39,011 nucleotides of DNA from Pseudomonas lundensis (GTDB lineage Bacteria > Pseudomonadota > Gammaproteobacteria > Pseudomonadales > Pseudomonadaceae). Position numbers and translations under genes: made by a program. Positions within the stretch are counted from its first letter, which is position 1; every line of letters starts with the position of its first letter. Where the stretch lies: NCBI RefSeq assembly GCF_001042985.1, contig NZ_JYKY01000035.1, positions 1-39,011 on the forward strand, in the 5' to 3' direction. This document shows positions 25,028-34,669 of this stretch, in pieces. Under the pieces are notes generated by a model that was not told the DNA's origin, did not search any database, and was given only the letters and a program-made list of their open reading frames with translations.

Positions 25028-28000
25028 GTGCGGCTCAAGTGCATCAAGCTGGCCGGTTTCAAGTCGTTCGTCGACCCGACAACGGTTAACTTTCCGAGTA
25101 ACATGGCGGCGGTGGTCGGCCCCAATGGCTGCGGCAAATCGAACATCATCGACGCCGTGCGCTGGGTGATGGGCGAAAGCTCGGCCAAGAACTTGCGCGG
25201 CGAGTCGATGACCGATGTCATCTTCAATGGCTCCACCAGCCGCAAGCCCGTGAGTCAGGCGAGCATCGAGCTGGTGTTTGATAACTCCGACGGTACGTTG
25301 CTGGGCGAGTACGCGGCTTACGCCGAGATTTCGATCCGGCGCAAAGTGACCCGCGACAGCCAGACCACGTATTACCTCAATGGCACCAAGTGCCGACGCC
25401 GTGACATCACCGACATCTTCCTCGGCACCGGCCTGGGACCGCGCAGCTACTCGATCATCGAGCAGGGCATGATCTCGAAACTGATCGAGTCCAAGCCTGA
25501 AGACCTGCGTAACTTTATCGAAGAAGCAGCGGGTATCTCCAAGTACAAGGAGCGCCGCCGCGAGACCGAAAACCGCATCCGCCGCACCCACGAAAACCTC
25601 GCCCGCCTCACTGACCTGCGTGAAGAGTTGGGGCGTCAGCTGGAGCGCTTGCACCGTCAGGCCCAGGCGGCGGAGAAGTATCAGGAATACAAAGCCGAGG
25701 AGCGTCAGCTCAAGGCGCAACTGTCGGCGCTGCGCTGGCAGGCCCTGAACGAACAGGTTGGCCAGCGCGAAGCGGTCATCGGTAATCAGGAAGTCAGCTT
25801 TGAAGCCCTGGTGGCCGAGCAGCGTAATGCCGATGCGAGCATCGAGCGTCTGCGCGACGGGCACCATGATCTGTCAGAGCGCTTCAATCTGGTGCAGGGC
25901 CGTTTCTACTCCGTGGGGGGTGACATTGCCCGCGTCGAGCAGAGCATTCAGCACGGTCAGCAACGCTTGCGCCAGTTGCAGGACGATTTGCGTGAAGCTG
26001 AGCGTTCGCGCCTTGAAACCGAATCGCACTTGGGGCACGACCGCACGCTGCTGGCCACGCTGGGTGAAGAACTGGCGATGCTCGAACCCGAGCAGGCGCT
26101 CACCAGTGCCGCCGCCGAAGAGGCGGGTGCGGCGCTCGAAGAATCCGAAGTCACCATGCAGGCCTGGCAAGAGCAGTGGGATGCCTTCAACCTGCGCAGC
26201 GCCGAGCCGCAGCGTCAATCTGAAGTCTTGCAGGCGCGGATTCAGCAACTGGAAACCAGCATGGAGCGCGTGGCCGAGCGCCAGCGTCGACTGGCTGAAG
26301 AGCGCGCCTTGCTCGCGGCCGATCCTGAAGATGCGGCCATTCTGGCGTTGAGCGAATTACTGGCCACCAGCGAGCTGACCCACGAAGAGCTCCAGGGCAA
26401 CGAAGAGCAGCTCGTCGAGCGTCTGGAGCAGGTGCGTCACGACTTGCAGCAGGCGACCCACCGTCAGCAACAGGCTCAGGGCGAATTGCAGCGGCTTAAT
26501 GGCCGTTTGGCATCACTGGAAGCTTTGCAACAGGCTGCCCTCGATCCGGGCGCCGGCACGGGTGAATGGCTGCGTGCGCATCAACTCAACCAGCAACCGC
26601 GTCTGGCTGAGGGCTTGCGCGTTGAGCCGGGCTGGGAACTGGCGGTTGAAACCGTGCTGGGCGCCGACCTGCAAGCGGTGCTGGTTGACGATTTTGCCCT
26701 GCTCGATCTGGCCGGCTTTACTCAGGGCGATTTGCGCCTGTTCAGTGCCGGCACGCCCGGCCACGCTGAAGCAGGCAGTTTGCTCGACAAGGTTGAATCG
26801 GATTTCGACCTTGCACCCTGGCTGGGGCGGGTCAAGCCGGTCGACACCCTTGAACAGGCGCTGGCCCTACGCCCGCAGCTGGCTGAAGGGCAGAGCCTGA
26901 TCAGTCGCGATGGTTTTTGGGTGGGGCGCACGTTTTTGCGCGTGCGCCGTGCCAGTGAAGCGGAAAGCGGGGTGCTGGCCCGCGGCCAGGAAATACAGCG
27001 TCTGGAGCATGAACGCGATGAGCGCGAAGCCACGTTGGCAACCCTTGAGGAGCAGTTACAGCGCTTGCGCGAGCAGCAACTGACCCAGGAAGAAGCCCGT
27101 GAGCAGGTGCGTCGGCGTTTGCAGGATGAAGCGCGTCAACAGGGTGAGATCAAAGCCAGGCTTTCGGCCAGTAAAGCCAAGGTCGAGCAATTGACCCTGC
27201 GCCGTCGTCGTCTGGATGAAGAGTTGGCTGAATTGGCTGAGCAGCGCGCCCTGGAGCACGAGCAGGTGGGTGAAGCGCGCCTGCAATTGCAGGAAGCGCT
27301 GGACGCCATGGCCACCGATACCGAGCAGCGCGAGTTGTTACTGGCCCGGCGCGACAGCTTGCGTGAGCGTCTGGACCGGGTGCGTCAGGACGCTCGTCAG
27401 CACAAGGATCACGCTCATCAGTTGGCCGTTCGGCTGGGGTCGCTCAAGGCGCAGCACGATTCCACGCGTCAGGCCCTTGAACGTCTGGAGTTGCAGTCGG
27501 AGCGGCTGGCCGAAAAACGCGAGCAACTTTCGCTGAACCTGGAAGAAGGCGAGGCGCCTCTGGAAGAGCTGCGTCTGAAGCTCGAAGAGTTGCTCGACAA
27601 ACGCCTGAGCGTGGATGAAGAGCTCAAGGTCGCGCAAACCGCCCTTGAAGACGCCGACCGCGAATTGCGCGAGGCTGAAAAACGCCGAAATCAGGCCGAG
27701 CAACAATCGCAACTGATTCGCGGCCAGCTCGAACAGCAGCGCATGGAATGGCAAGCGCTGACCGTGCGGCGCACCGCGTTGCAAGACCAATTGCTGGCCG
27801 ATGGCTATGACCTGCACGGCGTGCTGGCTACCTTGAGCAGCGAGTTGAACGAGCAGCAGGCCGAAGAAGAGCTGGAGCGCATTGGCGCACGAATTCAGCG
27901 CCTGGGGGCGATCAACCTGGCGGCCATCGATGAGTACCAGCAGCAGTCCGAACGCAAACGCTATCTGGATGCTCAAGATGCGGATCTGGTTGAAGCGCTT

Positions 28001-28516
28001 GAGACGCTGGAAAACGTCATTCGCAAGATCGACAAAGAAACCCGCAGCCGTTTCAAAGACACCTTTGATCAGATAAATGGTGGATTACAGGCACTTTTCC
28101 CAAAAGTTTTCGGTGGCGGCAGCGCTTACTTGGAACTGACGGGCGAAGATTTACTCGATACAGGGGTAACGATCATGGCGCGGCCGCCAGGCAAGAAGAA
28201 CAGCACCATCCATTTGTTGTCCGGTGGTGAGAAGGCATTGACTGCGCTGGCGCTGGTTTTTGCCATCTTCAAGTTGAATCCGGCACCGTTTTGCATGCTC
28301 GATGAAGTGGATGCGCCGCTTGATGATGCGAACGTAGGGCGTTATGCCCGTCTGGTTAAAGAGATGTCACAGACGGTGCAGTTCATCTACATCACCCACA
28401 ACAAAATCGCCATGGAAATGGCCGATCAGTTGATGGGGGTGACGATGCACGAGCCCGGTTGTTCGCGTCTGGTGGCGGTTGATGTCGAGGAGGCCATGGC
28501 AATGGTGGATGCTTGA
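25028..28516 (+). CDS. smc: Chromosome segregation/condensin ATPase SMC
   Basis: SMC dimerises, and with kleisin ScpA and ScpB extrudes DNA loops and organises the chromosome. The 1162-residue length equals what I recall for the Pseudomonas protein. Walker A is GPNGCGKS with K37. A long coiled coil runs from about 165 to 480, a hinge from about 510 to 640, and a second coiled coil from about 650 to 990. The signature motif LLSGGEKALTALALVF precedes Walker B (FCMLDEVDAPLDDAN, with D1092 and E1093). The GTG start at 25028 gives MRLKCIKLAGFKSFVD, the family N-terminus. An in-frame ATG at 24989 lies inside gntR and is rejected. Confidence 0.98.
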   Translation: MRLKCIKLAGFKSFVDPTTVNFPSNMAAVVGPNGCGKSNIIDAVRWVMGESSAKNLRGESMTDVIFNGSTSRKPVSQASIELVFDNSDGTLLGEYAAYAEISIRRKVTRDSQTTYYLNGTKCRRRDITDIFLGTGLGPRSYSIIEQGMISKLIESKPEDLRNFIEEAAGISKYKERRRETENRIRRTHENLARLTDLREELGRQLERLHRQAQAAEKYQEYKAEERQLKAQLSALRWQALNEQVGQREAVIGNQEVSFEALVAEQRNADASIERLRDGHHDLSERFNLVQGRFYSVGGDIARVEQSIQHGQQRLRQLQDDLREAERSRLETESHLGHDRTLLATLGEELAMLEPEQALTSAAAEEAGAALEESEVTMQAWQEQWDAFNLRSAEPQRQSEVLQARIQQLETSMERVAERQRRLAEERALLAADPEDAAILALSELLATSELTHEELQGNEEQLVERLEQVRHDLQQATHRQQQAQGELQRLNGRLASLEALQQAALDPGAGTGEWLRAHQLNQQPRLAEGLRVEPGWELAVETVLGADLQAVLVDDFALLDLAGFTQGDLRLFSAGTPGHAEAGSLLDKVESDFDLAPWLGRVKPVDTLEQALALRPQLAEGQSLISRDGFWVGRTFLRVRRASEAESGVLARGQEIQRLEHERDEREATLATLEEQLQRLREQQLTQEEAREQVRRRLQDEARQQGEIKARLSASKAKVEQLTLRRRRLDEELAELAEQRALEHEQVGEARLQLQEALDAMATDTEQRELLLARRDSLRERLDRVRQDARQHKDHAHQLAVRLGSLKAQHDSTRQALERLELQSERLAEKREQLSLNLEEGEAPLEELRLKLEELLDKRLSVDEELKVAQTALEDADRELREAEKRRNQAEQQSQLIRGQLEQQRMEWQALTVRRTALQDQLLADGYDLHGVLATLSSELNEQQAEEELERIGARIQRLGAINLAAIDEYQQQSERKRYLDAQDADLVEALETLENVIRKIDKETRSRFKDTFDQINGGLQALFPKVFGGGSAYLELTGEDLLDTGVTIMARPPGKKNSTIHLLSGGEKALTALALVFAIFKLNPAPFCMLDEVDAPLDDANVGRYARLVKEMSQTVQFIYITHNKIAMEMADQLMGVTMHEPGCSRLVAVDVEEAMAMVDA

Positions 28517-28773
28517 GCTATAAGCAAAGAGGGACAAAAAAATCTTTGCATAAGATATTTCCCAAAGAGTTGACCGATTTGGTTTGCATGCTTGTAGGGC
28601 TTCGGCATAGCTCAATGCGACAGACGGTGTAAAGTTATCTTTGGTCGTGCTAATTTAGCGTCTAATTTTTTTATACGTGGGTAAAACGCCATTCAGAACA
28701 TAGAGTTGGCGCCACGTTTTAAAGGGCTTTAGGCTCTTCTTCATAGAATCATTTTTTAGGGGCACGGGATTAC

Positions 28774-29664
28774 ATGGAAATCGGTCTGCGCGAGTGGCTG
28801 ATCGTCATCGGCATAGTGGTCATCGCCGGTATTCTTTTTGATGGCTGGCGCCGCATGCGCGGTGGCAAAGGCAAGCTCAAGTTTCGTCTTGATCGAAGCT
28901 TTTCAAACCTGCCCGACGAGGAGGAGACCAGCGCCGAGTTGCTCGGGCCTCCGCGAGTGCTGGACACCCCGCATCACAAAGAGCCGCAGCTTGATGAGCA
29001 CGACCTGCCATCGGTGAGCATGCCGCCTCGTGAGAAAGGCGCCAAGCGCGGCAAGCGTGGCAGCGAGCCAAGCCAGGGCGACTTGAACCTCAATCTGGAC
29101 CTGGAAGACGACGGCCCGAGCCTCAGCGCCGCCCGTGATGACTTCCCGGCAGAATCCAAACCGGCCCGCGGTCGTGCCACGGCCAGCCCGTCGGTGTCGG
29201 CAGTGGCTGAAGAGAAAGAAGCGCCGCAAGCGGCAGAAGAAGTGCTGGTCATTAGTGTCATCAGCCGCGACCCGGCGGGCTTCAAGGGGCCAGCCCTGTT
29301 GCAGAACATTCTGGAAAGCGGCCTGCGCTTTGGCGAGATGGATATTTTCCACCGCCACGAAAGCATGGCCGGCAATGGCGAAGTGCTGTTTTCGATGGCC
29401 AACGCTGTGAAGCCGGGTGTATTCGATCTGGACGATATCGACCTGTTCAGTACGCCTGCCGTGAGTTTCTTCCTGGGGCTGCCGGGGCCGCGTCATCCCA
29501 AGCAGGCGTTTGATGTGATGGTGGCCGCGGCGCGCAAGCTGTCGCAGGAATTGAACGGCGAGCTCAAAGATGACCAGCGGAGCGTGTTGACCGCGCAAAC
29601 CATCGAGCATTACCGCCAGCGCATCGTTGAATTTGAACGTCGCGCATTGACTCAAAAACGCTAA
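28774..29664 (+). CDS. zipA: Cell division protein ZipA
   Basis: ZipA anchors FtsZ to the inner membrane at the division site. In 296 residues the protein has an N-terminal membrane helix (residues 3-22), a charged and Pro/Glu-rich linker (about 30-150), and a C-terminal FtsZ-binding domain with VLVISVISRDPAGFKG, LRFGEMDIFHRH, VLFSMANAVKPGVFDL and TPAVSFFLGLPGP. It follows smc after a 257-base A+T-rich gap in which I see no convincing promoter boxes. The smc-zipA-ligA order is conserved in Pseudomonas. Confidence 0.96.
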   Translation: MEIGLREWLIVIGIVVIAGILFDGWRRMRGGKGKLKFRLDRSFSNLPDEEETSAELLGPPRVLDTPHHKEPQLDEHDLPSVSMPPREKGAKRGKRGSEPSQGDLNLNLDLEDDGPSLSAARDDFPAESKPARGRATASPSVSAVAEEKEAPQAAEEVLVISVISRDPAGFKGPALLQNILESGLRFGEMDIFHRHESMAGNGEVLFSMANAVKPGVFDLDDIDLFSTPAVSFFLGLPGPRHPKQAFDVMVAAARKLSQELNGELKDDQRSVLTAQTIEHYRQRIVEFERRALTQKR

Positions 29665-29669
29665 GCCCT

Positions 29670-29695
29670 GTGGGAGTCAGCCTGTTTGCTCCCAC
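29670..29695. repeat. Short inverted repeat after zipA (REP-like)
   Basis: GTGGGAG (29670-29676) and CTCCCAC (29689-29695) flank 12 bases. GTGGGAG...CTCCCAC units are frequent between Pseudomonas genes. Confidence 0.55.
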
Positions 29696-29717
29696 TCCAG
29701 CGCGAACGAATTAACTC

Positions 29718-29741
29718 AAGAGCAGCCTCGGCTGCTCTTTT
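29718..29741 (+). terminator. Rho-independent terminator after zipA
   Basis: AAGAGCAGCC (29718-29727) pairs with GGCTGCTCTT (29730-29739) and runs into TTTT. It would end the zipA transcript just before ligA. Confidence 0.75.
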
Positions 29742-29761
29742 GCATTGTGAGAGAACACCCC

Positions 29762-32119
29762 ATGACCGCCGCCCATGACCGAATCCTAGCGCTGCGCGCT
29801 GAACTGGATCAGCACAACTATCGCTACCACGTGCTCGACGAGCCGAGCATCCCGGACGCCGAATACGATCGTCTGTTCCATGAGCTCAAAGCGCTGGAAG
29901 CCGAGCATCCCGAGTGGGTCACGCCGGACTCCCCGACCCAGCGGGTGGGCAGCGCTGCGTTGTCGGCCTTCACGCAGGTCCGCCATGAAGTGCCGATGCT
30001 GAGTTTGGGCAACGCCTTCGATGAGGCGGACATGCGCGAGTTCGACCGCCGGGTCAATGAAGGGCTGGATTTGCCCTCCGGCGACCTGTTTGGTGGCGGT
30101 GCCGAGGTCGAATACAGCTGCGAGCCCAAGCTGGATGGCCTCGCGGTTAGTCTGTTGTACCGGGACGGGCATTTGGTACGCGGTGCTACGCGAGGTGATG
30201 GCACCACGGGTGAAGACATCAGCGTCAACGTGCGGACCGTGCGCAACATCCCGCTCAAGCTGCATGGCAGTGGCTGGCCCGCCGTGTTGGAGGTGCGGGG
30301 TGAAGTGTTTATGTCCAAGGCCGGGTTTGAGCGCCTGAACGAAACCCAAATGGCGGCAGGCGGTAAAACCTTCGCGAACCCGCGTAACGCGGCGGCGGGC
30401 AGCCTGCGGCAACTCGACTCGAAGATCACCGCCAGCCGTCCGCTGGAATTTTGCTGTTACGGCTTGGGCCAGGTGTCTGAAGAATTTGCTGACACGCACA
30501 TCGGTAATCTTAAGCAGTTGCAAAAATGGGGCATGCCCATCAGTCATGAGCTGAAGTTGGCCAAGGGCATTGCCGAGTGTCTTGAGTATTACCGTGACAT
30601 CGGTGAGCGGCGCGCTTCACTGCCGTATGAAATCGATGGGGTGGTGTTCAAGGTCAACAGCCTGGCCTCGCAGCGTGAGCTGGGGTTTCGTGCCCGCGAA
30701 CCGCGTTGGGCCATCGCCCATAAATTCCCGGCGATGGAAGAGCTGACCGAGCTGCTGGATGTGGAGTTTCAGGTGGGCCGAACCGGCGCGGTGACCCCGG
30801 TGGCGCGTTTGAAACCGGTGAAGGTGGCGGGCGTGACGGTCTCCAACGCCACGTTGCACAACATGGACGAAGTGGCGCGACTGGGGTTGATGATCGGCGA
30901 TACCGTGATCATTCGCCGTGCTGGCGATGTGATCCCGCAGGTGGTGCAAGTGGTGCTGGATCGCCGTCCGGAACATGCCCGCCCGGTGCACATTCCGCAC
31001 AACTGCCCGGTGTGCGGCTCGCATGTCGAGCGCACGCAACTGATCAAGCGCAGCAAAGGCCGCGAAACGGTCACTGAAGGCGCGGTGTACCGTTGCGTCG
31101 GCCGTCTGGCCTGCGGTGCTCAGCTTAAGCAGGCGATCATTCATTTTGTCTCGCGCCGGGCGATGGATATTGAAGGGCTGGGCGAGAAAAGCGTTGAGCA
31201 GTTGGTGGACGAAGGTTTGGTGCGTTCGCCGGCAGATCTGTACATGTTGAATTTCGATCAGATTGTCGAGCTGGACGGTTTTGCCGAGTTGTCGACCAAC
31301 AACCTGCTGGCCGCCATCGCTGACAGCAAGCGGCCGACACTGGCCCGCTTTATCTATGCCCTGGGCATTCCGGATGTGGGCGAGGAAACCGCCAAAGTGC
31401 TGGCGCGCTCGCTGGCTTCGCTGGAGCGCGTCCAGCAGGCGTTGCCGCAGGTGCTCACGTACTTGCCGGATGTCGGTCTGGAGGTCGCCCATGAGATTCA
31501 CAGCTTCTTCAGTGATGAACATAACCGGCAGGTGATCCAGCAGTTGCTGGAGCGCGGCCTTGAGTTGCAGGATCAGGGCGATCTGGGGGCTGAATTTGCT
31601 GCGAGCGCGACGTTGGGCGGCTTGATCGACAAACTGCATATCCCGTTTGTGGGTCCGGGCGGCGCGCAAAAGCTCGCCGACAAGTTTGGTTCGTTGCAAG
31701 GCGTGATCGATGCGGATTGGCTCGACATGCGCCAGGCCTTGCCGGAGAAGCAGGCCAAGGCGGTGCGAGCATTTTTTGATAACCCCGACAATGCAAACCT
31801 TGCGCTGGCGATCGAGGCGCAGTTGCGTGATTTCGGCATGCACTGGCACAGCGAGAAAAAAGTCGTGGCCGGTTTGCCACTGGCCGGGCAGACCTGGGTG
31901 CTGACCGGGTCGCTGGAGCTGATGAGCCGCGATGTGGCCAAGAACAAGCTCGAAAGCCTGGGCGCCAAGGTCTCGGGTTCGGTCTCGGGCAAGACCCATT
32001 GCGTGGTGGCGGGGCCGGGTGCGGGGTCCAAGCTGGTCAAGGCTAACGAGTTGGGACTGAAGGTGCTGGATGAGGAGGCGTTTGTCGCCTTTCTGGCGCA
32101 GCAGGGCATCAGCCTCTAA
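29762..32119 (+). CDS. ligA: NAD-dependent DNA ligase LigA
   Basis: LigA seals nicks in replication and repair using NAD as the AMP donor. The protein has 785 residues from ATG 29762. Order: NAD-binding domain Ia (HNYRYHVLDEPSIPDAEYD), adenylation domain with the nucleophile K123 in CEPKLDGLAVS, OB fold (VGRTGAVTPVARLKPV), four-cysteine zinc finger (CPVCGSH and RCVGRLACGAQ), helix-hairpin-helix domain, and a C-terminal BRCT domain (GQTWVLTGSLELMSR to the end). GTG 29747, five codons upstream, is possible but the usual N-terminus is MTAA. The minus strand is open for 555 codons opposite this gene, a composition effect. Confidence 0.98.
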   Translation: MTAAHDRILALRAELDQHNYRYHVLDEPSIPDAEYDRLFHELKALEAEHPEWVTPDSPTQRVGSAALSAFTQVRHEVPMLSLGNAFDEADMREFDRRVNEGLDLPSGDLFGGGAEVEYSCEPKLDGLAVSLLYRDGHLVRGATRGDGTTGEDISVNVRTVRNIPLKLHGSGWPAVLEVRGEVFMSKAGFERLNETQMAAGGKTFANPRNAAAGSLRQLDSKITASRPLEFCCYGLGQVSEEFADTHIGNLKQLQKWGMPISHELKLAKGIAECLEYYRDIGERRASLPYEIDGVVFKVNSLASQRELGFRAREPRWAIAHKFPAMEELTELLDVEFQVGRTGAVTPVARLKPVKVAGVTVSNATLHNMDEVARLGLMIGDTVIIRRAGDVIPQVVQVVLDRRPEHARPVHIPHNCPVCGSHVERTQLIKRSKGRETVTEGAVYRCVGRLACGAQLKQAIIHFVSRRAMDIEGLGEKSVEQLVDEGLVRSPADLYMLNFDQIVELDGFAELSTNNLLAAIADSKRPTLARFIYALGIPDVGEETAKVLARSLASLERVQQALPQVLTYLPDVGLEVAHEIHSFFSDEHNRQVIQQLLERGLELQDQGDLGAEFAASATLGGLIDKLHIPFVGPGGAQKLADKFGSLQGVIDADWLDMRQALPEKQAKAVRAFFDNPDNANLALAIEAQLRDFGMHWHSEKKVVAGLPLAGQTWVLTGSLELMSRDVAKNKLESLGAKVSGSVSGKTHCVVAGPGAGSKLVKANELGLKVLDEEAFVAFLAQQGISL

Positions 32120-32130
32120 ATCTGTGCAGG

Positions 32131-32155
32131 CGCTGCCGGGCGGCGTCCGGCAGCG
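32131..32155. terminator. Hairpin after ligA
   Basis: CGCTGCCGG (32131-32139) and CCGGCAGCG (32147-32155) form a perfect nine-bp stem with a seven-base loop, eleven bases after the ligA stop. No T-run follows directly, so termination strength is uncertain. Confidence 0.5.
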
Positions 32156-32310
32156 TAGCCGGGTCAAAAAAGCCGTTTTTGTCGCTCGAAGGGAATCGCG
32201 TGCTGCTGATTTTCCCCGCAGGACGCCCGACCCTGGCCTGAGATTCGCGGACGCTACCCCGGTAATCCAAGTACTTGAGCCCATTCATTTTTTTATTCTT
32301 GAATAGGCGG

Positions 32311-32338
32311 TTGTAACTTTTCTTCAGACAGGTACAAT
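32311..32338 (+). promoter_or_regulatory. Promoter of ffs
   Basis: TTGTAA (32311-32316), 16 bases, TACAAT (32333-32338). Transcription would start near 32345 and make a short 5' leader that is trimmed to the mature RNA. Confidence 0.65.
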
Positions 32339-32370
32339 GGCGCCGTTCGCTGCTAGGCGAATGTTGTTAT

Positions 32371-32483
32371 GGTGACCCTATCGGTCCCCCCGCAACGATT
32401 ACCCGTGAACCTGGTCAGATCCGGAAGGAAGCAGCCACAGCGGGAACATTGTGTGCCGGGGTGTGGCTGGTGGGGGCACCACC
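32371..32483 (+). ncRNA. ffs: 4.5S signal recognition particle RNA
   Basis: This 113-base RNA pairs with Ffh to target membrane proteins. The conserved apical domain is obvious: GGTCAGATCCGGAAGGAAGC, with the GGAA tetraloop and the asymmetric loop, followed by AGCCACAGCGGGAAC and GTGTGCCGGG. The ends GGTG and CACC pair. Size and sequence match the E. coli type. The integrase gene of a foreign element begins 71 bases after its 3' end, so the 3' end of ffs is the likely attachment site. Confidence 0.96.
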
Positions 32484-32554
32484 TTAGTTCCAACTTCTTG
32501 ATTTCTAACGGTTTTTCGCTCTGATCACGCCAGTGATCCAAAGGGTGATCCACC

Positions 32555-34009
32555 GTGTCTTCCGTACCTTCTTACCTCTGGTTGTCCCGACACTCGATCT
32601 TCTATTTCAGAGTCGTAGTGCCGTCAGTCCTCCGTCCATTATTTCCCTGTGGCGAAATACGTCGTTCTTTGCAGACTCGCTGCAAGCGCGAAGCGTTGAT
32701 CCGTGGCCGTGAGTTGCTCTTGCAGGTCCAGAAGCTCTATACCCAAGCTTTCCAGGGGATTAGGCCTAGCCTCGATTCCTTGCGTGGTGCTTGGGAGGCG
32801 GGCGGCAAGCGAGTTGCTAGTTGGGCGGCTTGGCTCCGTCAGCAGCAATTAGTTCATTTGGCGGACAGTGCCGCGTCTACTTCTCCAGTGCCCGTGAAAG
32901 GCAGCGGCAAGACCTCGCTGAAGGCCCGCATAGCTTCTTCACGAGTAAGCCCGGCGCTGAACAAGGGGTTCTTGGGGGATCTTCCTAGCAACGCTCCTCG
33001 CTTCTCCAAGGTGGTTCACGAATGCCTGGAGCACCAACGGCAGGAAGGGATCGCTGCAAAGACGATTGCTGATAAACGATCAGTAGCAGAGATGATGATC
33101 CGTATCGTTGGTGATCTTCCCGTCGACCTGATCACTCGACAGGACGCCCGTAAATATCGAGAGACAGCACTTAAGCTGCCGCCTCGCATCTACCAGTTGC
33201 CCGAGGGGCAGTCGTTGGAGCAAATCATCGAGAATGCGTCCACCACGATCAGCCTTACCACGTTTAACAATTACGTTAAAAACCTGACTACGTTTTTCTC
33301 TTACGCGATTCGCGAGGGATACTGCGAGCGCAATCCGTTCGATGGCCTTCGTGTCAGGCAGCGAGGCAAGGTCAGCGAGGAGCGCAGCATCTTTACTGAG
33401 GACGATCTGCGTCTTCTGTTCTCGAAGCAGGTTTACGCATCAGCGAAGTCGGCTCAGCCACACAAGTACTGGCTGCCACTTCTCGGTCTTTACACGGGGG
33501 CAAGGCTCAATGAGCTATGCCAGCTATATCTGGATGACGTGGTCGTTATCAACGGCATCGACTGTCTTCATATCCGTGCGACAAGGCCAGATCAGAAGCT
33601 GAAAACCGTCACCTCGGAAAGGATCGTGCCGATACACTCGAAGTTGAAAGCGCTGGGGTTCCTTGAGTTCGTTCGCGCGCAGCGAGAGGCTGGGCATCAG
33701 CGCGTCTTTGCGGAGCTGAGCACGCACAAGTCTCACGGCTACGCTGCAGCTCCCTCCAAGTGGTTCGCTCGGGTGCGTGATCAGTTGGGCTTCCGCGAGG
33801 GGAGCGAGCGTAAGGACTTCCACAGCTTCCGCCATACGCTAGCAGATCATCTGAAGCAGAAAGGGATAATCGAGTCGCTGGTTGGCGGCATTCTTGGACA
33901 CCAGAGCGGTGGGATTACTTTCAGTCGGTACGGGAAGGATTTCAGACCAGAGGTGTTGGCTCCGGTTATAGAGTCCGTCGACTTCGATGCTGTCGAGTGG
34001 CTGCAGTGA
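32555..34009 (+). CDS. Tyrosine-type site-specific integrase
   Basis: This 484-residue recombinase most likely integrated the element at ffs. The N-terminus (YLWLSRHSIFYFRVVVP, then EIRRSLQT) is the small DUF6538-type domain found in many Proteobacterial island integrases. A core-binding SAM-like domain follows at about 150-270. The catalytic residues are visible: R317 (TGARLNEL), K in the beta-hairpin (LKTVTSERIVPIH), H423 and R426 (FHSFRHT), H449 (LGHQSGG) and the nucleophile Y459 (SRYGK). The GTG at 32555 has AAGGG ten bases upstream. All catalytic residues are present, so it may be active. Confidence 0.93.
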   Translation: MSSVPSYLWLSRHSIFYFRVVVPSVLRPLFPCGEIRRSLQTRCKREALIRGRELLLQVQKLYTQAFQGIRPSLDSLRGAWEAGGKRVASWAAWLRQQQLVHLADSAASTSPVPVKGSGKTSLKARIASSRVSPALNKGFLGDLPSNAPRFSKVVHECLEHQRQEGIAAKTIADKRSVAEMMIRIVGDLPVDLITRQDARKYRETALKLPPRIYQLPEGQSLEQIIENASTTISLTTFNNYVKNLTTFFSYAIREGYCERNPFDGLRVRQRGKVSEERSIFTEDDLRLLFSKQVYASAKSAQPHKYWLPLLGLYTGARLNELCQLYLDDVVVINGIDCLHIRATRPDQKLKTVTSERIVPIHSKLKALGFLEFVRAQREAGHQRVFAELSTHKSHGYAAAPSKWFARVRDQLGFREGSERKDFHSFRHTLADHLKQKGIIESLVGGILGHQSGGITFSRYGKDFRPEVLAPVIESVDFDAVEWLQ

Positions 34010-34074
34010 CTACATGACTCCGGGTTGGCCGGTATCAGTGGCTGCGTTCCTATGTGCGGCGACGCCATCGGAAG

Positions 34075-34578
34075 CTAGTCGGTCATTCCGGCGGATGAGC
34101 GCTGACCAACCACAGACGACAGTCCGTCGCGCTCGGTGGTGAGCTGCTTGTTCTCGCTGGACAGCCGGTCGATCTTCCGCTGGAGAATCTCGATGGCCTT
34201 CAAGACGAAGGCGTCCTCGTCCATCTCGCCGGTCGCTACCTTCTCCTCGCCCATGATGTAGGCGCCGTCCTTGCGGATGGCCGGGAGAACGTCGCGGGTT
34301 ACCCAGTCTTGGAAGCGCTGGGCCTCGGGTTTGTCCGAGCGCATGACCAGCTTGTACAGACCGGACTCGGAGATAAGGCTGACGGAACGCACCCCTTTCT
34401 GAATCTGTTTCAGAATGACTTCATCATCGGCCAGCTTCTTGAGGATGTTGGCGTGGGATGTCTGCGGGTATCCCATCCCGGCCAGCGCATCCTTCGCCAC
34501 GAACCAGGGGTTGCCTTCGATCTCAACCACACGGATCTCGGTGGTGTCCTCGAACTTGTAGATGCTCACGTTGCTCAT
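34075..34578 (-). CDS. Bro-N domain phage antirepressor-like protein, without KilAC/ANT domain
   Basis: This 167-residue protein has a Bro-N domain at about 10-105: EIRVVEIEGNPWFVAKDALA, GMGYPQTSHANILKKL and SLISESGLYKLVMRSDKPEA, then FQDWVTRDVLPAIRKDGAYI. Bro-N domains bind DNA and are common in phage regulators. After it comes a coiled coil (about 120-155) and a short tail; the C-terminal ANT or KilAC domain usual in antirepressors is missing. GGAGG seven bases before ATG 34578 supports the start. It lies downstream of the coiled-coil gene at 34670, separated by a hairpin. Confidence 0.88.
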   Translation of the reverse strand: MSNVSIYKFEDTTEIRVVEIEGNPWFVAKDALAGMGYPQTSHANILKKLADDEVILKQIQKGVRSVSLISESGLYKLVMRSDKPEAQRFQDWVTRDVLPAIRKDGAYIMGEEKVATGEMDEDAFVLKAIEILQRKIDRLSSENKQLTTERDGLSSVVGQRSSAGMTD

Positions 34579-34601
34579 GTTCTGTCCTCCAGAAAAGACG
34601 A

Positions 34602-34621
34602 AGCCCGCTCAGAGGCGGGCT
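34602..34621 (-). terminator. Hairpin between two minus-strand island genes
   Basis: AGCCCGC (34602-34608) and GCGGGCT (34615-34621) pair around a TCAGAG loop. On the minus strand it is followed by TTCGTCTTTTC, a modest T-rich tail, so it may end or attenuate transcripts of the upstream coiled-coil gene before the Bro-N gene. Confidence 0.5.
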
Positions 34622-34669
34622 ATGGGTGTTCGCTGGTAGTGAGGGTTTTTCCGTGATCGTGGAAAAAGG

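Noticed and set aside
30617..32284. A 555-codon open frame on the minus strand opposite ligA
   Set aside because: ligA on the + strand is certain from motifs over its whole length. The antisense frame has no recognisable domain and arises from G+C-rich codon usage.
32371..32483. A tRNA gene as attachment site near the integrase
   Set aside because: The sequence is the SRP RNA, with the GGAAGGAAGC apical motif; no cloverleaf or anticodon arm is seen in the flanks.
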